Of a DNA stretch of 64,000 nucleotides, positions 27,344 through 36,468 are shown in pieces. The translations under genes and the position numbers were made by a program. The notes below the pieces were generated by a model that worked only from the letters and a program-made list of their open reading frames with translations, did no database searches and was not told where the DNA came from. The DNA lies in NCBI GenBank assembly GCA_026710945.1, contig JAPOQA010000027.1, forward strand, positions 1 to 64,000. The letters run 5' to 3'. The first letter of the stretch is position 1. Each line of letters starts with the position of its first letter. This DNA is from Chloroflexota bacterium (GTDB lineage: Bacteria; Chloroflexota; UBA11872; VXOZ01).

Positions 27344-27763
27344 TTACGGGAACAGCTTCAGCACAGCTATCACAATGCCGGACACCACGCCGGCAAGCGC
27401 GGAAATCGCCACAAGAAGCTGGAACGTCTGCTTCCCCAGTTGCTCCGCAATGTGCTTTCTCAGCCGCTCTTCCATCACCTGCATATCCGCCCGAATGGCC
27501 TGATCCGAAGCTTGCAGGTCGGCTCTGAGGGTTTGCAGGTCGGCTCTGAGAGCCTGTTCCGAGGCTTGCAGGTCGGCTCTGAGAGCCTGTTCCGAGGCTT
27601 GCAGGTCGGCTCTGAGAGCCTGTTCCGAGGCTTGCAGGTCATCATTGGTCGCCGCGTCCCCGCGCGCTTCGCTAACAGCATCGATCAGGGCTTCTGCTTG
27701 ATTCTCACTGAAGCCCGCGCCCGTCAGCGTCTTTACCGCTTTGTGGGTGTCGAACAATGCCAT
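27344..27763 (-). CDS. Coiled-coil membrane protein with hendecad repeats (CCDC90/DUF1640-like)
   Basis: The 139-residue product starts A-L-F-D-T-H-K-A-V-K-T-L-T-G-A-G-F, the typical N-terminus of CCDC90-like proteins, then E-N-Q-A-E-A-L. Residues about 42-90 are three nearly exact copies of the 11-residue unit L-Q-A-S-E-Q-A-L-R-A-D plus partial copies. After that comes an amphipathic helix and a membrane anchor (about 112-135). Eleven-residue periodicity favours a right-handed or straight coiled-coil stalk. The ATG at 27763 has GGGA eight bases upstream. The function is unknown. Confidence 0.8.
   Translation of the reverse strand: MALFDTHKAVKTLTGAGFSENQAEALIDAVSEARGDAATNDDLQASEQALRADLQASEQALRADLQASEQALRADLQTLRADLQASDQAIRADMQVMEERLRKHIAEQLGKQTFQLLVAISALAGVVSGIVIAVLKLFP
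27503..27640 (-). repeat. 33-base tandem repeat inside the coiled-coil gene
   Basis: Units of 33 bases (11 codons) occur about 3.5-4 times, with the shared core GGTCGGCTCTGAGAGCCTGT. One six-codon half unit lies at the downstream end. Near identity suggests recent expansion or a slippage-prone tract. Confidence 0.85.
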
Positions 27764-27925
27764 GTATCGATCCCTTTGCTCAAGGCTTGCCTCTTTCAAT
27801 GCCCTGCACGTTGTATGAACATTGTCGGCACGGTACGCATCCTCTACCTTCGTTGTCTATTCTGCCGACCTGCGCCCTCGTTAGTTTCGCAATTCTGTGC
27901 TTTCTGCTCCTCTAGCATACCATGC

Positions 27926-28489
27926 CTATGCCATAGGATCGGCACTCTTGGACAGCACGTCCTCGACACCGGCTTGGTGGTTGGCGAGGCGGGCGAGGGT
28001 GAAGAGCAGGTCGGAGAGGCGATTGAGGTAGATCAGAATGGGTTTGGAGAGGTCTTCTTCTTGGGCCAGAGCCACAGCGATCCGTTCGGCGCGGCGGCAG
28101 ACGGCGCGGGCCAAGTGGAGCGCGGCGGCTGCGGGCGTGCCGCCCGGGAGCACGAAGTCAGTCAAGGGAGGGAGTTGCGCGTCCGCTGCATCGATGGCTG
28201 TTTCTAAGGCTTTCCCATGTGCCGGTGTGATGCGGGGGATGGTGTAGGCCCGTGGCTCCTGCGGCGTGGCGACGTCCGCGCCCATGATGAAGAGCTCGCT
28301 CTGGATGCGCTGGAGCAGGCCGGAAAACTCGGCCTGTGCACTCGGCAGGTGTACTATCGCCACTCCCAGCACGGCGCTGAGTTCGTCGATGGTGCCGATG
28401 AGATCCATGCGCAGCGCGTGTTTTTGCACACGCTCGCCGCCAAAGAGGGATGTGGTGCCGTCGTCACCGCCGCCGGTGTAGATGGGCAT
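27926..28489 (-). CDS. Cob(I)alamin adenosyltransferase, PduO type
   Basis: The 187-residue enzyme adds the adenosyl group to cob(I)alamin. The N-terminal ATP-binding motif is Y-T-G-G-G-D-D-G-T-T-S-L-F-G-G (about 4-18). Later come I-D-E-L-S-A-V-L-G, V-L-P-G-G-T (about 117-122), A-R-A-V-C-R-R-A-E-R (about 131-140) and L-N-R-L-S-D-L-L-F (about 159-167). All are intact. No cobalamin-dependent mutase is seen in the window. Confidence 0.95.
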   Translation of the reverse strand: MPIYTGGGDDGTTSLFGGERVQKHALRMDLIGTIDELSAVLGVAIVHLPSAQAEFSGLLQRIQSELFIMGADVATPQEPRAYTIPRITPAHGKALETAIDAADAQLPPLTDFVLPGGTPAAAALHLARAVCRRAERIAVALAQEEDLSKPILIYLNRLSDLLFTLARLANHQAGVEDVLSKSADPMA

Positions 28490-29016
28490 TGAACTGCCGG
28501 CCTCCTGTGCCGGTCCCCGCTAACGCGCTTAGGCCGGATGGTGTTTCCACCTGGTTCGTGCAAGTTCCCGTTCGTGCTGAGCTTGCCTGTCCTGAGCCTG
28601 CCGAAGGGTCAAAGTATTGACAGCGAGACGCGTCGGCACGTCAAGATTCGCTTCTGGCAACACATCTCCTCGCCAGTCGTGAACGGGACTATAGTGCTCT
28701 GTAAGAGCGCTTTCTTACCATCGTTGGCCCTGCGACGGGCCTGTACTGAGCTTGCCGAAGTGCTCAGGGCGAACGGTTGTGGGTTGTGCCATTTGCCCTG
28801 CGACAGGCCTGCACTGAGCTTGCCGAAGTGCTTAGGGCGAACGGTTGTGGGTTGTGCTACTTGCCCTTCGACAGGCCTGTACTGAGCTTGCCGAAGTGCT
28901 CACGGCGAACGGCTATGAGCTTTTGCAGACAGAGAGCCTCATTAGGCGGATAGGTCTACGCTGCTTCTGCCAGTCAGTTGTTCCCGCAAGAGTTCATTGC
29001 CCCAACCGATTGATCG
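28490..29016. repeat. Intergenic region containing 68-base tandem repeats
   Basis: There is no gene. Three tandem copies of a 68-base unit occupy about 28728-28918, carrying the CTGAGCTTGCCGAAG and GGGCGAACGGTTGTGGGTTG segments. A single related copy lies near 28580-28610. Confidence 0.75.
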
Positions 29017-29934
29017 TTATTCCGTCGTGGCTGCGCGCAGCATGTCGCGCATGCGATGCACCAGGGCGAGTCCCTCGTCCCACGGCCGTTGGAAGCAATT
29101 GCGGCCGAAAATGAAGCCGGTAGCACCGGACTGCACGGCGAGGCGGGCCTTTGCCAAGGCTTCCTCATCACTGGCGCGCGAGCTGCCTGAGATCAGCACC
29201 AGTGTCTTTCCCGCCGACTGCACCGCCTTGGCCAGCGCCTCGTCGGGCGTGACTTCCATCGTGTTGTAGGGAGCAGGTGAGAGTTTGTCCCTTTCAAGAT
29301 CTATCTTGGGAATGTTGATCTTCACCACGTCCGCGCCAAGCTCGCACGCCACGCGCGCCGCGTAATCGATGGCGTAGAAGCTGTCGCGGCCGCCTTTGGC
29401 CTCCATGTGCTGGCCGCGGGGATACGCCCACATGATGGTCGGCATGCCGAAGCGGTCGGCGTCCTGCCGCACCTGCCGCCACTGGGCGAAGTCCTCATCC
29501 TGGCGCGACGAGCCCATGTAGAGGGTGTAGCCAATGGCGTCAGCGCCGATGCGCACGGCATCTTCGACCGTGGCATTGAGCGGATTGAGCGGGTCATCGT
29601 CGGGCGGAATGTTAGTCTTGCCGTTGAGTTTCACCACCAACGGCACCCGACCGGCATATGGACGCATGTACTTCAATGCGTTGCCGTACTGCAAGGCCAC
29701 GCCCGAGAACCCGCCTTCCACCGCCAGCCGCCAGATGTAGTCGGGATCGAGCGCATCCGGATTGTCGAAGAAGTCCACCGGCCCGTGCTCCATGCCGTGG
29801 TCTACCGGCAGGAGCATCATGGTGCCGTTGCCGGGACCGTAGCCGTAGAGCAGGCGCTGCAGGCGCACGTACTTTCCAGGACTTAGCTCTAGGTCGTCCA
29901 GCGTGACCCGCTGCTTTGTCATTTCATTTGCCAA
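29017..29934 (-). CDS. Class I fructose-bisphosphate aldolase, DhnA/archaeal type
   Basis: This Schiff-base aldolase of 305 residues is related to FbaB/DhnA and not to the zinc-dependent class II enzyme. V-D-H-G-M-E-H-G-P (about 44-52) starts the barrel, V-V-K-L-N-G (about 95-100) follows, and D-V-V-K-I-N-I-P-K-I-D (about 203-213) carries the catalytic lysine. S-G-S-S-R-A-S then contributes to the phosphate site. TTG at 29934 has an AAGGGGG site upstream and is chosen over ATG at 29922, which lies too far from it. With pyk, tal, rpiB and pgi this supports central carbon metabolism. Confidence 0.9.
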   Translation of the reverse strand: MANEMTKQRVTLDDLELSPGKYVRLQRLLYGYGPGNGTMMLLPVDHGMEHGPVDFFDNPDALDPDYIWRLAVEGGFSGVALQYGNALKYMRPYAGRVPLVVKLNGKTNIPPDDDPLNPLNATVEDAVRIGADAIGYTLYMGSSRQDEDFAQWRQVRQDADRFGMPTIMWAYPRGQHMEAKGGRDSFYAIDYAARVACELGADVVKINIPKIDLERDKLSPAPYNTMEVTPDEALAKAVQSAGKTLVLISGSSRASDEEALAKARLAVQSGATGFIFGRNCFQRPWDEGLALVHRMRDMLRAATTE

Positions 29935-30141
29935 GACAGCCCCCTTAGGTTTCGCCGTGAAGGCTCTTAAAGTTTACCAATTGCCCAACTCACCGAATTT
30001 GAGTCTTTCCTCGCCATCGTTATGCGACCCTTGGAAATTGTACCGCTTTTGCTGGAAATTGCGAGGCATTACTGCTGTAAATTCCGGCTGGACTTTCCCA
30101 TTAGAGCCCATGCGCAGCGCCAAGCGGGACCCGGAGTGAAG

Positions 30142-30560
30142 CTATGCGCCCAGAAGCGGCAGGTGTTTCAAGCGATGATACCTCAAAGCGAGTGAGACAC
30201 AGTGCTTCAATGCATCCGCCGGTAGCTCGTCGGTTTCGCAAAACACGATAGCCCTGTTCCCTCGAACGTAAAGAGGTCGTTGTAGAGTGCTTTGAACGTA
30301 TCAACCAACGACGTGCTGCAGTTGAAGTACAGCGCGTACTGGTGTGGCGACTTCTGCTTCCAGTCCATTCTAATTGTGCTGCCGCCTGTGGTGAGGTGGC
30401 TCGGCTCGCCCCACTTTAGGGTTTCTTCCACGGCAGCAACGCCCTCTGTTTCTGCTGCCGCTTCAAAGACGATCTGCCTAAGCCGCAGCATTTTCTTGCG
30501 CATAGCCTCCGGGTAACGGTCGAATACTTGCGCTACATTGGGGTTTTCGATTCTGTCCAT
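30142..30560 (-). pseudogene. DUF1801 protein gene, broken by a one-base frameshift
   Basis: From ATG 30560 the frame encodes a DUF1801 domain (A-V-E-E-T-L-K-W-G-E-P-S-H-L-T, then T-I-R-M-D-W-K). It then shifts after F-T-F-E-G at about 30259-30262 and stops early, at 30207. In the neighbouring frame the expected family ending continues: N-R-A-I-V-F, L-P-A-D-A-L-K-H-C-V-S-L-A-L-R-Y-H, ending at the stop at 30142. One base is missing in the GGG run. Either the gene is inactive or the assembly lost a base. The family's function is not settled. Confidence 0.75.
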
Positions 30561-30662
30561 GCCCGACGGCAAAGTCCTTTTTCGCATCCCGCTTTCACTC
30601 ATGCGGAGTGAGGACAAAGAAGCCGTACCCTCCGGCAATGAAGGAATGGCCGTCGCAAACTC

Positions 30663-31514
30663 TTAGAGCGTTGCGTGTTGCCTCACTGCTGCTTCCAACC
30701 GCGCCAGAGACTCTGCAGGCACGCTAACAGCGCCCAATTCCGCTTGGGTTAGAATGCCGCCGCCGTGAAAGTCGCTGCCGCCGGTGGGGATCAAGTCGAA
30801 GCGCGCCGCCATGTTCAGGATGTCGGCACGCTGCTCCGCCTCATATCCGGTGTAGTACGTTTCGATGGCGTCGAGGCCGGCCTCTGCAAGCTCGGGTACG
30901 AGTTTATCCAAGTCCACCTGGTCCGCCCCTTCCACGTTAAACGGATGCGCTAGCCCGGCGGCGGCCCCGGCGCGGTGCAGGAGCGCGACGGCTTCAACCG
31001 GCGTGAGCTTCGGTTGCTCCACGTAGGCCGGCATGCCGTGTCCAAGAAATTTGTCAAAGGCTTCGTTAGCATCGTTCACGTAGCCCTGAGCGAGCATGGC
31101 TTTGGCTATGTGTGGGCGTCCCACGGCGCCCCCGTCCGCATCTGCGAGGATGTCTTCCCATACGAGCGGCATATCGAGCGCGGCCAGTTTTTCAACTATT
31201 TTCTGCGCGCGGTAGAGCCGCCCGTCGCGTTGCCGGGCAACGACTGCCTGCAACTCCGGGTGCTCCGTGTCCACGAAATAGCCGAGAATGTGCACGGACT
31301 GGCCGTGCCACATGGTGTTAAACTCTATCCCCGCGATCACGCGCACGCCGCAATTCTGTCCGGCCTCCTGCGCGGCGGCGACGCCATCAGTGCTGTCGTG
31401 GTCGGTGATGGCGATGCAGTCGAGCCCGGCTTCATGCGCCATGCCCACGAGATCAGCAGGCGCGAACGCGCCGTCGGAGGCGGTAGTGTGCAGGTGGAGA
31501 TCAATGCCGGGCAT
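30663..31514 (-). CDS. PHP-domain phosphoesterase
   Basis: The metal-binding PHP motifs are present: D-L-H-L-H-T-T-A-S-D-G (about 4-14), I-T-D-H-D-S-T-D-G (about 36-44), G-I-E-F-N-T (about 62-67) and the late T-G-G-S-D-F-H-G-G (about 250-258). Bacterial relatives such as YciV cleave nucleoside 3',5'-bisphosphates or short RNAs. The exact substrate is a family inference. ATG 31514 is preferred to a TTG three codons upstream. The start is divergent from the methyltransferase gene at 31639. Confidence 0.88.
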   Translation of the reverse strand: MPGIDLHLHTTASDGAFAPADLVGMAHEAGLDCIAITDHDSTDGVAAAQEAGQNCGVRVIAGIEFNTMWHGQSVHILGYFVDTEHPELQAVVARQRDGRLYRAQKIVEKLAALDMPLVWEDILADADGGAVGRPHIAKAMLAQGYVNDANEAFDKFLGHGMPAYVEQPKLTPVEAVALLHRAGAAAGLAHPFNVEGADQVDLDKLVPELAEAGLDAIETYYTGYEAEQRADILNMAARFDLIPTGGSDFHGGGILTQAELGAVSVPAESLARLEAAVRQHATL

Positions 31515-31638
31515 GAGCCGCAACTAAGCTGCTTGGTAGGTGTGAAGTCATTGTGTGGCGCTGCTCAGTCATACTTCCCCTATGATACACTACGGCCTGC
31601 CGCCAAAGTATGTGCATGTGCAAAGAGGTTTCCGCGCG

Positions 31639-32271
31639 ATGTCGGTGTTTTGGGAGGAGCGTTACGCTGCTGAAGGCGCCATTTGGGGTGACCGGCCTAG
31701 TAAGTCGGTAGAGCGTGCCCACGCGCTTTTTAGGCAGCATGGCAGCCAAACCCTTCTGATCCCCGGTAGCGGCTATGGGCGTAACGCCCAATTCTTCGCG
31801 GACACTGGCTATGACGTGACGGGCATTGAGGTATCCGAGACCGCCCTCGCTATCGCACAGTCCCAAAGTCCCGGCAGCCGCTACATTCACGCCTCCGTTT
31901 TGGATGATGTCCTGACTGGCAAGACTTTTGACGCCATTTACTGCTTCAACGTCCTCCACCTCTTTCTGGCTGCGGAACGGCGAGATATGATCCGCCGCTG
32001 CCAGCGCTGGTTGCGTCCGGGAGGCTTGGCTTTCTTTGTGGTCTTCTCAGAGAAAGAGGCAACGTACGGAAAAGGCAAAGCAGTCGAACCGGAGACTTTC
32101 GAGACCCGTCCCGGACGGCCCGCGCACTATTTCACCGACGCCGATCTCCGTGCGCACTTTGCCGATTACATGATCCTCGAAACTGATTTGATTGCGGACC
32201 CGGAAGACCACAGCCCGGAAGGTTCGCATGTGCACGAACTGCGCTACATTTGTGGTATGAAGCCGCAGTAG
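31639..32271 (+). CDS. Class I SAM-dependent methyltransferase
   Basis: The 210-residue product has the SAM-binding motif L-L-I-P-G-S-G-Y-G-R-N (about 40-50), the acidic V-T-G-I-E-V-S (about 61-67), and F-D-A-I-Y-C-F-N-V-L-H (about 100-110). It resembles TehB/thiopurine-type enzymes in overall layout. The acceptor is unknown. ATG 31639 begins M-S-V-F-W-E-E-R-Y, the usual start of this group; earlier ATGs run into the promoter region. Confidence 0.87.
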   Translation: MSVFWEERYAAEGAIWGDRPSKSVERAHALFRQHGSQTLLIPGSGYGRNAQFFADTGYDVTGIEVSETALAIAQSQSPGSRYIHASVLDDVLTGKTFDAIYCFNVLHLFLAAERRDMIRRCQRWLRPGGLAFFVVFSEKEATYGKGKAVEPETFETRPGRPAHYFTDADLRAHFADYMILETDLIADPEDHSPEGSHVHELRYICGMKPQ

Positions 32272-32651
32272 AGCTTTGACTAGAGTTCGTCTCATAAATG
32301 CGTCGCTCTGCGTAAACCTGTCCTTCGACAGGCTCAGGGCGAACGAAAATGGTAAGAATCTGTTCGTGCTGGGTATTGCGCGAAACCTGCTGCGCGAAGC
32401 GCTTGTCGAAGCGCGAGTCGGCTTGTCGAGCCGATCTATGAAATAGCTTCTAGAGGCGTTCAAAACGCTAGAGTCTGCGTCCGCTGAAGACTCGCTGCCT
32501 AGGTACGACGCCATCATAGAGCCAAAGAGCGGGGGGCAAGCCCCCGCGCTACAGGAGATCTAGGGGACTTGGGTTGCATGCGGCTGGATTACGTCCCTCT
32601 TGCCCTGACCTTGCATGTGCGGTCTCGCACCCCATCAACCCAGGTAGAGAG
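32272..32651. repeat. Intergenic repeats
   Basis: There is no gene. A CCTTCGACAGGCTCAGGGCG repeat lies near 32323, and a REP copy in minus orientation at 32529-32552. The rest shows no pattern. Confidence 0.55.
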
Positions 32652-33422
32652 CTAATCGAGTCGAACGGGGACACCTTCCAGCTGGCCGGCTTGGTGCATA
32701 GACTTCCACTCAGCCATGAAGGTCTCGTTCCACGTGTCGGTGAGGGGGTGGTCCAGCATCTCCTGGAAGATAGGCCAGAAGATGATGATGCCGTCGGCGC
32801 CGTCGCGGAGGGCGGCGTAGGCGGTCTCGACGCTCCTGACAAGAGCGGCGGTGACGTAGGGGCGGTTTTCCCAGCCTGCGAACATGCGCACGCACTCACG
32901 GACGAGTTTGGTCGGATCGCCGCCCATCTGCTTCACCGGCTCGCAAAAGGGGAGGATGTGGGTCGCGCCCGCCTGGGCGACGGCGGCGGCTTGGGGCAAC
33001 GAGAATACGGTCGTGCAGTAGGTCTCGATGCCCTCCTCCGCCAAGCGCCGAAAGGCCCCCAACCCATGTACAGTACAGGGAATCTTGATGATGATCTGAT
33101 CTGACAGGCTTGTGAAGACGTGGCTGACATCGAGCAGTGCGTCCGTCGAGTGGCCGTCCACCTCGACGACCACGGGCTTGTCGGTGATGTCGAGATAGCG
33201 CTGCACGACGTCCCTAATCTGACCGTATTTCTTCACCATGTCGTTGAGTACGACCGTGTTCGTAACGATACCGGCGGCGCCGCGATCCATCCAGGGCTTG
33301 AGATCCGCGGGATCTCCCGCCAGCCAGATGGCGGGACCTCTGCCGGCGCGCCGGGCTTGCATCACGGGCCCGGTTACCACCGGCTCCACAGCGAACGAAC
33401 TGGTCTTGGAATCGGTTCCCAT
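32652..33422 (-). CDS. Transaldolase/fructose-6-phosphate aldolase-like protein
   Basis: The 256-residue barrel begins near W-L-A-G-D-P-A-D-L (about 32-40) and G-I-V-T-N-T-V-V-L (about 51-59). The catalytic lysine motif I-I-I-K-I-P-C-T-V (about 113-121) is present, then T-V-F-S-L-P-Q-A-A. This is the short transaldolase-like subfamily, distinct from the 375-residue tal at 62260. The ATG at 33422 follows GGAGGCGCAGC; the longer frame to 33479 is not supported. A dihydroxyacetone-transfer or aldol reaction is likely; the physiological substrate is unclear. Confidence 0.87.
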   Translation of the reverse strand: MGTDSKTSSFAVEPVVTGPVMQARRAGRGPAIWLAGDPADLKPWMDRGAAGIVTNTVVLNDMVKKYGQIRDVVQRYLDITDKPVVVEVDGHSTDALLDVSHVFTSLSDQIIIKIPCTVHGLGAFRRLAEEGIETYCTTVFSLPQAAAVAQAGATHILPFCEPVKQMGGDPTKLVRECVRMFAGWENRPYVTAALVRSVETAYAALRDGADGIIIFWPIFQEMLDHPLTDTWNETFMAEWKSMHQAGQLEGVPVRLD

Positions 33423-33599
33423 GCTGCGCCTCCAGCGTGTCCTAGTGCGATTGTGCTCAGTTTTCCCAAAGTATGACACATTTGGGCTTCAACCGATCGC
33501 GTTTGCGTGTTTCCACATAGATCTGCCAAACGGCCATTGAACGGTGCGCTCTAAACCTGCTGAGTGTCTACGTGAGAGACAAGAACGCGTAATTCTCAG

Positions 33600-34616
33600 C
33601 TACAGCCCCAGCATTTCGCGCAGCACAGGAGCGATATGCGCGGCGATGCGGTGCATGCCGGTGTCGTTGGGGTGCGTGCCGTCGGGAACAAGGGCCGCAT
33701 CGTTGGGACCGATGATGCAGGAGCCATCGATGAGGCGGATGTGCATATCGCCCGCCGCGATGCGCTCGGCGACCACCTCGTGCTCTGCCTCACGAAGCGC
33801 GGTCACTGTGACCCCCCGCGCGTCGGGCGTCGTATCCGTGAAGTCGCCGTGGCAACTAAGGATACTGATGACCAGGATCGGCGTGGTTGGATGCCCAATC
33901 CGCACGAGGTCGATGAAGTTGCGGAAGGTCTCGCGCCAGGCAGCGGCGTCGAGCCAGGACGAAACGCGCACGTTCACGCCCATGAGCAAGCTAAGCACGT
34001 CGAATTCCATGTCGGCGAGCAGCTTTGCCGCCGCCGGTTCGCCCCGCGCCCAACCGCGAAAGCCGAGATTGAGAGGCTCGACTCCCGCCAGACGCGCCGC
34101 CTGCGCCACGTACGTAAGGCCCGGGTCGGTCGCCGTGCGGCCTTGCGTAATTGAGTCTCCGTAGGCGGCCCAGACGTATGGCGCGGGAACAACGGGAGAG
34201 AGCTTCGCACCGTCCGTCACACCGAGCGCGATCGGTTCAAGGCGGGTAACGTAGGGCAAGTAAAGGGCATACGCCTGTGACCCCTCTCTTGGCAGCGGAA
34301 ACTCGGCGCGTACCTCGCCGCCCGGATTGCGTTGACTGTGGGTGGCAACAGGCGCGTCGTCCCGCCAAAGGCTGGTGAGGCCCTCTTCCTCCGGCTGATG
34401 GCCGGAATCCCAGGCGCGGAGCGTGACACTCGCTGCGGAAGTGGAAAAGACGAGACGCACGCCGGCCGTGGAGAGAGCATGCTGCCACGCGCCCACAGGA
34501 TAGCTGAGGGAATCCGCCGGATCCAGTCGCGCGACTCTCACCCGCCCGTTGGCCACGTCCACGAACGGCGCGCCGCGCAGAAAGGGGAGCAGTTCTTCAC
34601 CGGTATACCAGCGCAT
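33600..34616 (-). CDS. SGNH/GDSL hydrolase with N-terminal beta domain
   Basis: The first 145 residues form a beta-rich domain like the one preceding the SGNH domain in family 2 carbohydrate esterases. The SGNH blocks are present: A-A-Y-G-D-S-I-T-Q-G (about 149-158), G-F-R-G-W-A-R-G in place of the Gly block, G-V-N-V-R (about 213) for Asn, and D-G-T-H-P-N-D-T-G (about 312-320) for the Asp-His pair. Deacetylation or an ester cleavage on carbohydrates is the likely activity. No signal peptide is visible, so it may be cytoplasmic. AAGGACACAACCAA precedes the ATG. Confidence 0.88.
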   Translation of the reverse strand: MRWYTGEELLPFLRGAPFVDVANGRVRVARLDPADSLSYPVGAWQHALSTAGVRLVFSTSAASVTLRAWDSGHQPEEEGLTSLWRDDAPVATHSQRNPGGEVRAEFPLPREGSQAYALYLPYVTRLEPIALGVTDGAKLSPVVPAPYVWAAYGDSITQGRTATDPGLTYVAQAARLAGVEPLNLGFRGWARGEPAAAKLLADMEFDVLSLLMGVNVRVSSWLDAAAWRETFRNFIDLVRIGHPTTPILVISILSCHGDFTDTTPDARGVTVTALREAEHEVVAERIAAGDMHIRLIDGSCIIGPNDAALVPDGTHPNDTGMHRIAAHIAPVLREMLGL

Positions 34617-35244
34617 TTGGTTGTGTCCTTCTGATTGCTCGGGGTGCGTTGCTCACTGGAGGATTTTACATTCGACTACACTCGCAATGCGCTGCGAAGC
34701 GGGTTGGGAGTAGAGGGCAGCCGGATGAATCCCTCGCCCTTGCCCTCTCCCTAAGGAGAACTTTGCATAACCCTTCATCTTTGGGGGAGGGGAAGGTTGG
34801 GATGTGGGTGAAATGACTTAACGTCATGCTATCTCTAGTTACGAAGGCGCACTGGATTCCGGCTTTCGCCGGAATTGTAAGTGTTGAGTAAATCGTTGAC
34901 AGAATCCGCTTTCCATTCTGAGGAGTTGACGGTGCATGTCATTCCGAGCGGAGCGTCGAACAGGGTTCGCGGAATCTAGGGCCCATGCAACGTGTCGCCC
35001 AATAGTCTCAACATCTTAGATTCCTCTCTTCGCTGCGCTCCGTTCGGAATGACATGTGCACTGTTCATGTAGAGTACTGCGTTCAGCTGCTTTTGTTCTC
35101 AAATCTGTCAACGAATTACCTGACATTTACAGGGGAATGACGGAGTTACGCAAAAGTCTCTGCCGTGAGAGGGAGAAGTTCTTGCGCCTCCGGCCGGGGT
35201 TTCGCAAAATTCTCCCAAGGAGAGGAAATTCTCGCTTCAGCGTC
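34617..35244. repeat. Repeat-rich intergenic region upstream of argJ
   Basis: There is no gene. CCTCTCCCT and GGGGGAGGGG stretches lie near 34740-34800. An inverted copy of the CTGTCAACGAA dispersed repeat is at 34877-34909, and a direct copy near 35100-35135. Between them, about 34936-35052, two inverted copies of a CATTCCGAGCGGAGCG-type end face each other (rightmost reading GTTCGGAATGACATG), giving a short element of about 115 bases that looks like a miniature inverted-repeat element. Confidence 0.6.
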
Positions 35245-36468
35245 TCACGTGCGGTAGTCGCTGTTGAAGATGACGTATTCGGTAGTGAGATCGCAGCCCC
35301 AGGCGGTGGAGGTGGCGTCGCCGTCCGCCAGGTCGAGGATGAACATCGACTGTTTCTTATCTAAAAGTGCGGAGGCAGCGTCCTCGTCGAAGTCCGTGGG
35401 CGTGCCGTTGTGGAAGAGGAGAATGTCTTCCAGCCAGAGCGATGACTTGTCAGGGTCGAAGTCCACGCCGCTGTAGCCTGCCGCGCACATGATACGCCCC
35501 CAATTCGGGTCGGAGCCGAGCACCGCGGTCTTTACCAAGCTGGAGCTCGCCACACTGCGGCCTATAGTGCGGGCGGCGTCCAAAGAGGCCGCACCGCGCA
35601 CCTCAACGCCGAAGACCTTGGTGGCGCCTTCTGCATTGCGTACGATTTCCTTAGCCAGGAAAACTGCAACCGCGCGCAAGGCGCTCTCAAGAGCTGCGCC
35701 GGCCGCGCCGCCGTCGATTTCCGGTCCCCCGGCAGCCCCGTTTGCCAGGACCAGCACCGTATCGTTGGTGGAAGTATCGCCATCCACGCTAATCATATGG
35801 AAAGAATCATCCACGACCCGCTTCAACGTCGCATGCAGAAAGTCTCTGGCGACCGGGGCGTCTGTGGTGAGGTACGCGAGCATGGTCGCCATGTTGGGAT
35901 GTATCATGGCCGCGCCTTTGCACATGCCGCCCACCGCATAGGTGGTGCCGTTGGCTTCAAACTGGGCCGCGGCTTCTTTGGGCCACTCATCAGTGGTCAA
36001 CATAGCCGTTGCCGCTTCATGGTGGCGCTTTTTGGCCGGCGCAAGCCGACTGATACCCTCCCGAACAATTTCCATGGGCAGTTGGTGGCCGATCAGGCCG
36101 GTTGAGCAGACGAGAATGTCTTCGGCGTCCACCCCGACCTGAGCTGCCAGCAGTGCCGTCATTTCCCGAGCGTTCGCCATGCCCTGGTCGCCGGTGCAGG
36201 CGTTGGCATTGCCGCTGCAGTACACAATGCCGCGGGTTGTCCCGCGCTGCATGCGCTCCTGGTCGAGGAGTACTGGCGCGGCCTTCACCTTGTTTTTCGT
36301 GTAAACCCCGGCCACGGTCGCAGGCCGTTCGGAGACCAGGCACCCCACGTCGCGTTTCTCAAGACTTGCATCGTACTCTTTGATGCCACAGAAGACACCG
36401 TCTGCGAGGAATCCGGCAGGGCGTGTTGCGCCCCCGGCAACCAGTCCTTCCGCGAGTTCTTCAGCCAT
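35245..36468 (-). CDS. argJ: Bifunctional glutamate N-acetyltransferase/amino-acid acetyltransferase
   Basis: ArgJ transfers the acetyl group from N-acetylornithine to glutamate and closes the cyclic arginine pathway. The 407-residue precursor carries the autocleavage motif K-G-A-A-M-I-H-P-N-M-A, then T-M-L-A-Y-L-T-T-D (about 183-203), where cleavage before the Thr gives the alpha and beta chains. N-A-N-A-C-T-G-D-Q-G near 88-97 and the C-terminal N-S-D-Y-R-T are typical. AAGGAAAGAATTCA precedes the ATG. argC lies 5 kb downstream in the same orientation but separately. Confidence 0.95.
   Translation of the reverse strand: MAEELAEGLVAGGATRPAGFLADGVFCGIKEYDASLEKRDVGCLVSERPATVAGVYTKNKVKAAPVLLDQERMQRGTTRGIVYCSGNANACTGDQGMANAREMTALLAAQVGVDAEDILVCSTGLIGHQLPMEIVREGISRLAPAKKRHHEAATAMLTTDEWPKEAAAQFEANGTTYAVGGMCKGAAMIHPNMATMLAYLTTDAPVARDFLHATLKRVVDDSFHMISVDGDTSTNDTVLVLANGAAGGPEIDGGAAGAALESALRAVAVFLAKEIVRNAEGATKVFGVEVRGAASLDAARTIGRSVASSSLVKTAVLGSDPNWGRIMCAAGYSGVDFDPDKSSLWLEDILLFHNGTPTDFDEDAASALLDKKQSMFILDLADGDATSTAWGCDLTTEYVIFNSDYRT

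Noticed and set aside
27155-28207. 350-codon frame on the plus strand
   Set aside because: It runs antisense to the coiled-coil gene and the adenosyltransferase, and its repeats are only the mirror of the 33-base array.
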